A stretch of DNA of 46,911 bases from Thermomicrobiales bacterium (lineage in GTDB: Bacteria > Chloroflexota > Chloroflexia > Thermomicrobiales > CADCWN01): NCBI GenBank assembly GCA_030446685.1, contig JAUJMV010000013.1, forward strand, positions 95,375-142,285. The letters run 5' to 3'. Below are positions 43,738-46,911 of this stretch, piece by piece (position 1 is the stretch's first letter; every line of letters starts with the position of its first letter). A program made the translations under genes and the position numbers. The notes below the pieces were generated by a model, which saw only the letters and a list, made by a program, of their open reading frames with translations, ran no database searches and had not been told where the DNA came from.

Positions 43738-44619
43738 CTACTTGATCCCGGTCATGGTGATGCCCTGGATGAAGTACTTCTGCGCCACGAAGAAGATAAT
43801 GAGCACCGGGACGATCGTCACGGTGGCGCCGGCCATCAAGACGTTGACCTGGCTGAAGAACTCGCCCTGGAAGAGCTTGAGCGCCACCGGCAACGTCTGC
43901 AACTCGAGGGTGTTGAGGAAGATCAGCGGGCCGAAGAGATCGTTCCAGGAGTCGAGGAAGGCGAAGATGCCGACCGCGGCCAGGGCCGGTCTCACCTGGG
44001 GCAGCATGATCCGCCAGTAGATCTGGAAGGTCGAGGCGCCGTCGATCCGCGCGGCGTCCTCCAGCTCCTGCGGGATCTGCTTGAAGAACTGCCGCAGCAG
44101 GAAGCAGGCGGTGACCGAGTGCAGCACCTTCGGCACCCAGAGCGGGTAGTGGGTGTCGATCCAGCCGATGTTCTTGTAGATGATGTAGAGCGGGATCAGG
44201 GTGACGATGCCGGGGACCATCAGCGTCGCCAGCAGCACCGAGAAGGCCAGGTCGCGGCCGGGGAAATCGAGCCGGGCGAAGGCATAGGCGGCCAACGAGT
44301 TGACGAATAGCACACCCCCGACGGTCAGGAACGCGAGCTTGAAGCTGTTATAGAGGAAAACCGGGATGATATTGAAGACCTCGGCGTAATTCGCCCACTC
44401 GAAATGACGCGGGAGGAAATCGGGCGGGACCGACAGCACCAGATACTCCGGCTTGAGCGAGGCGGTGACCATCCAGAGCAGCGGCGCCAGGAAGGCGAGC
44501 GCCAGGGCGGTCATGACGGCGTAGAAGACGAGGTCCACGGCGAGGCGACGGAACTGTACCGCGGTCCGCGCCGGCCGGGGCGACCCCCGGCCGGCGAGGG
44601 GGCGACTGAGCCGGGCCAT
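43738..44619 (-). CDS. ABC sugar transporter permease, MalG type
   Basis: 293 residues. LVFYAVMTALALAFLAPLLW is the first helix, followed by MVTASLKPEYLVLSVPPDFL (the MalG-type TSLK region), YNSFKLAFLTVGGVLFVNSL, the EAA loop LEDAARIDGASTFQIYWRIM and the C-terminal LMAGATVTIVPVLIIFFVAQ then FIQGITMTGIK. AAAGGAGATGGCCG precedes ATG 44619. Inner-membrane partner of the MalF-type permease 109 bases upstream. Substrate class (carbohydrate) is from family only. Confidence 0.94.
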   Translation of the reverse strand: MARLSRPLAGRGSPRPARTAVQFRRLAVDLVFYAVMTALALAFLAPLLWMVTASLKPEYLVLSVPPDFLPRHFEWANYAEVFNIIPVFLYNSFKLAFLTVGGVLFVNSLAAYAFARLDFPGRDLAFSVLLATLMVPGIVTLIPLYIIYKNIGWIDTHYPLWVPKVLHSVTACFLLRQFFKQIPQELEDAARIDGASTFQIYWRIMLPQVRPALAAVGIFAFLDSWNDLFGPLIFLNTLELQTLPVALKLFQGEFFSQVNVLMAGATVTIVPVLIIFFVAQKYFIQGITMTGIK

Positions 44620-44728
44620 CGGCCATCTCCTTTGCGGTGCCACCCTACTCGGACGCCCCCAGTGGGTGCCCGGCCTGGGGTGGGCACGGTGCCAGAACGC
44701 CACAACCCGAAGCCACCCTCGCCGGGCG

Positions 44729-45661
44729 CTAGTCGTAGACGACCCAGCGCTTCTGCAGCTTCCACTGCACGAACGTGATCGTCGCGATGACGGCGAAGAG
44801 GATCCAGGCCATCGCCGAGGCGTAGCCCATGCGCGAGTTCTGGAAGGCGTTCTGGTAGATGTAGTAGATGTAGACGCTCGTCGCATTCGCCGGCCCGCCG
44901 CCGGTGAGCACGTAGATGATCCCGAAGACCTGGAACGAGGAGATGAACTGGGTGATCGACAGGAAGAAGAGCGCCGGGGTCAGCAGCGGCAGCGTGACGT
45001 AGCGGAAGCGCGCCCAGGCCGAGGCGCCGTCGATCTTCGCCGCGTCGTAGTACATCTCCGGGATGCCCTGCAGGCCGGCCAGCAGGATGATCATCGGGAA
45101 GCCGACCCCGAACCAGACGCTGACGATGATCACCGCCGGCATCGCCCACTGGCTGTTGCTGAGCCAGGAGGGCCCGCCGATGCCGAAGAGCGAGAGGAAC
45201 CAATTTAGGGTGCCCGACCGGGGGGCGAAGAAGAAGCTCCAGACCAGGCTGATCGCCACCACGTTGGTGATGACCGGGATGAAGAAGGCGGTGCGGAACC
45301 AGATCACGCCGCGCACCTTGCGGTTGCACAGCAGGGCCAGGATCAGCGCCAGCCCGATCGTCAGCGGGATGTGCCCGACCACGTAGAAGAGGGTGTTGCG
45401 CAGGCTGTCTCGGAAGTAACGATCCCTGGTAAAGAGCCGCTCGTAATTGCGCAGCCCGACCCAGTCGGCTGTCGTCAGCCCGTCCCAGTTGGTGAGCGAG
45501 ACGTACAAGGAGACCACGATCGGCACGAAATAGAAGGCCAGCACGCCGATCATGACCGGCGCGATGAAGAGCCATCCCTCGAACGCCTGGCGCCACCATC
45601 TTCGCCTGGCGGCTGACAATCGCGCTGATGAAAGCGTCAGCGGCCTCGCCCGGACTGCCAT
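44729..45661 (-). CDS. ABC sugar transporter permease, MalF type
   Basis: 310 residues. FEGWLFIAPVMIGVLAFYFV starts the transmembrane part, then VSLYVSLTNWDGLTTADWVG, NYERLFTRDRYFRDSLRNTL, IGLALILALLCNRKVRGVIW, the EAA loop YYDAAKIDGASAWARFRYVT, and VLTGGGPANATSVYIYYIYQ near the end, all MalF-family. ATG 45661 (GGGAAGGGCC upstream) is preferred to longer frames. Lies between the binding protein and MalG genes, as usual. No ATPase gene is in the window; such importers often share one MsmX-like ATPase. Confidence 0.94.
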   Translation of the reverse strand: MAVRARPLTLSSARLSAARRRWWRQAFEGWLFIAPVMIGVLAFYFVPIVVSLYVSLTNWDGLTTADWVGLRNYERLFTRDRYFRDSLRNTLFYVVGHIPLTIGLALILALLCNRKVRGVIWFRTAFFIPVITNVVAISLVWSFFFAPRSGTLNWFLSLFGIGGPSWLSNSQWAMPAVIIVSVWFGVGFPMIILLAGLQGIPEMYYDAAKIDGASAWARFRYVTLPLLTPALFFLSITQFISSFQVFGIIYVLTGGGPANATSVYIYYIYQNAFQNSRMGYASAMAWILFAVIATITFVQWKLQKRWVVYD

Positions 45662-45797
45662 GGCCCTTCCCTTCGCCGATCCGAGGCAGTACCCCTGCTC
45701 GGCCGCTCGGTCATCCCGCTCGACGGCGCGATCCGCGACCTTTCGCGCCACCGAGCGGCACAACACACCGCGGCGGCGGGGCCACGCAGCCTCGGCC

Positions 45798-45824
45798 CCG
45801 CCGTGGGGTCTACCCCCACGGCGG
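45798..45824 (-). promoter_or_regulatory. Strong hairpin between the binding-protein and permease genes
   Basis: CCGCCGTGGGG pairs perfectly (11 bp) with CCCCACGGCGG around a 5-base loop. A second stem (45775-45783 with 45794-45802) overlaps it. It probably keeps the binding-protein message more abundant than the permease part. Confidence 0.5.
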
Positions 45825-45848
45825 CCGCCACCACCCGCGCGGCAAGGA

Positions 45849-46911
45849 TCAGACGTCGCCGGCGAGCACCTCTTCCGTGTCCTTCTTCACCTTGTTGAGG
45901 AGCTCCTGCGCCGAGATCTGGCAGTTGTACACGGTGTCGAGTTGCGCACGGTAGATGTTGCGGGCGCCCTCGGTGTTGTTGGTGAGGCTATTGAAGGTCA
46001 GGTGGTCGAGCGCCTCGGAGAACAGCGCGATGTTGGCCGGGTAGCTCGCCGGCGGCTGGTCACCCACCTTCAGCATGCTGGCGGCCTGCTTGTTCACTGG
46101 AACGAACGTCCCCCGATCGGCGAAGATCTTGCCCGCCTCCAGGCTCGCCATGTACTTGAGCAGTTCCCAGGCGGCGGCGGGATCCTTGGAGGACTTGGTC
46201 ACCGTGAAGAGGATCAGGCTGGCGGTCGTCCGCTGCGCGACGTTGCCTGGGATGGGCGCCACATCGTACGCGAAATGGGCGGGATCGTCGGGCTTGGGGA
46301 TATTGCGGCGGAAGTACTCGTTGACGCCGGCGGTGCTCTCGAACATGCCGATCTTGCCGGCGGCGAAGAGGCCGTTGGCGGCGTTCGACTGCCGGACCAG
46401 GCCGCGCTCGGGCTGGACCTGATGCTTGCAGGTCAAGTCGACAACCCACTGGATCGCCTCGGCCGCCTTCGGGTCGGCGAGCGTGAACTGTTTGCCATCT
46501 TTGGAGTAGATCCCGCTCGGATGGCCGTTGTTGGTGGGCCAGATCTGCTCGAAGCCGGTGTCGGTGTAGACCAGCGCCCCCCAGCGCTCGTTGCCCTTGG
46601 TGAGCTTCTTGGCGGCGTCGAGGAAGTTCGCCCACTTCCAGTTTGTGTCGACCCAGTCTTTCGGCGGTAACGGGACGCCGGCCTCCTTGAACATGGTGAC
46701 ATTGTAGAAGATCAAACGCGGCTGGGTGCCGACGGACCACGCGGTGTTCCTGCCATCCGGCTGGATGGGGAAGTCGAGGACCGCCTCGGAGTAGTCGTCG
46801 CGCTTGATGTCGCGCTTGATGTAGGCGCTGAGGTCGACAACTTGTTGCTTGCTCGAGTAGTAGCGCACGTAGTCGTCGTTGGTGCGCATGATGTCCGGCG
46901 CATTGCCGCCT
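45849..46911 (-). CDS. ABC sugar-binding protein, family 1, partial
   Basis: The N-terminus and signal peptide lie beyond 46911. The visible 354 residues begin GGNAPDIMRTNDDYVRYYSS, then VVDLSAYIKRDIKRDDYSEA, GTQPRLIFYNVTMFKEAGVP, DWVDTNWKWANFLDAAKKLTKG, FEQIWPTNNGHPSGIYSKDG, GLFAAGKIGMFESTAGVNEY, the typical TVTKSSKDPAAAWELLKYMA and RGTFVPVNKQAASMLKVGDQ, ending EEVLAGDV. Binds an oligosaccharide or sugar on the outer face and delivers it to the MalF/MalG pair. Only assigned to the SBP_bac_1 fold class. Confidence 0.93.
   Translation of the reverse strand, partial: GGNAPDIMRTNDDYVRYYSSKQQVVDLSAYIKRDIKRDDYSEAVLDFPIQPDGRNTAWSVGTQPRLIFYNVTMFKEAGVPLPPKDWVDTNWKWANFLDAAKKLTKGNERWGALVYTDTGFEQIWPTNNGHPSGIYSKDGKQFTLADPKAAEAIQWVVDLTCKHQVQPERGLVRQSNAANGLFAAGKIGMFESTAGVNEYFRRNIPKPDDPAHFAYDVAPIPGNVAQRTTASLILFTVTKSSKDPAAAWELLKYMASLEAGKIFADRGTFVPVNKQAASMLKVGDQPPASYPANIALFSEALDHLTFNSLTNNTEGARNIYRAQLDTVYNCQISAQELLNKVKKDTEEVLAGDV

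Overview
The window is very GC-rich (roughly 70% by eye) DNA with strong Shine-Dalgarno sites, many GTG starts and dense gene overlaps. Gene content and protein style (an IS1182-type transposase, paired lipoprotein ABC importers, a Ycf46/DUF1257 module, a D(-)-tartrate dehydratase) suggest a Chloroflexota bacterium, perhaps near Thermomicrobia. That placement is inference; no rRNA or marker gene is present. Many otherwise well-preserved genes carry one-base frameshifts at G/C runs. These look like assembly indels more than biology, so such genes are annotated as whole genes with a noted frameshift.

Layout. (1) 1-1.85 kb, host: a GT2 glycosyltransferase running off the left edge, a RidA-family protein and a tRNA-Val(CAC). 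(2) About 1.85-19.0 kb, an integrated element beside the tRNA. Its genes all lie on the minus strand, mostly overlapping by ATGA/GTGA or separated by short gaps holding perfect GC hairpins. In transcription order they are: a membrane protein, a 35-residue membrane peptide, three unknown proteins, a UvrD-like helicase, a DnaG-type primase, a repeat protein, SSB, a small unknown, a RadC/JAB protein, a coiled-coil protein, a Ycf46-like AAA protein, DUF1257 (Ycf35-like), DUF2997, a radical-SAM activase, a one-domain sliding-clamp fusion, and a PRTRC-type ubiquitin-like cassette (E2-like protein B, JAB protein A, ThiF/E1). Excisionase and tyrosine integrase come last. The element therefore pairs a replication/repair set with a protein-conjugation set and an uncharacterised AAA/radical-SAM set. 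(3) About 19-28.3 kb, a mobile-DNA graveyard: a recombinase that has lost its tyrosine, a broken IS3, an ISAs1 fragment, an IS1182 copy with intact ends and a GCAT duplication, and palindromic MITE-like repeats. (4) 27.4-34.4 kb: an LLM-class oxidoreductase, a double thioredoxin, a degenerate GIY-YIG protein, a CoiA-like nuclease, RecD2 and a gene remnant duplicated from region 3. (5) 34.5-41.8 kb: a catabolic operon with IclR regulator and operator, dipeptide-type permeases, a lipoprotein binding protein, and two enolase-superfamily dehydratases, the second a confident D(-)-tartrate dehydratase. (6) 42.1-46.9 kb, minus strand: a 2-hydroxyacid dehydrogenase and a sugar-type ABC importer (binding protein, MalF-like, MalG-like) running off the right edge.

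How the parts fit: the IclR operon probably imports and dehydrates sugar acids or tartrate-like hydroxyacids, and the convergent dehydrogenase may handle a related keto/hydroxyacid. Neither importer has an ATPase gene in the window. The most interesting part is the element operon, where E1-, E2- and JAB-like genes lie directly downstream of the Ycf46/DUF1257/DUF2997/radical-SAM block, with no recognisable ubiquitin-like protein.
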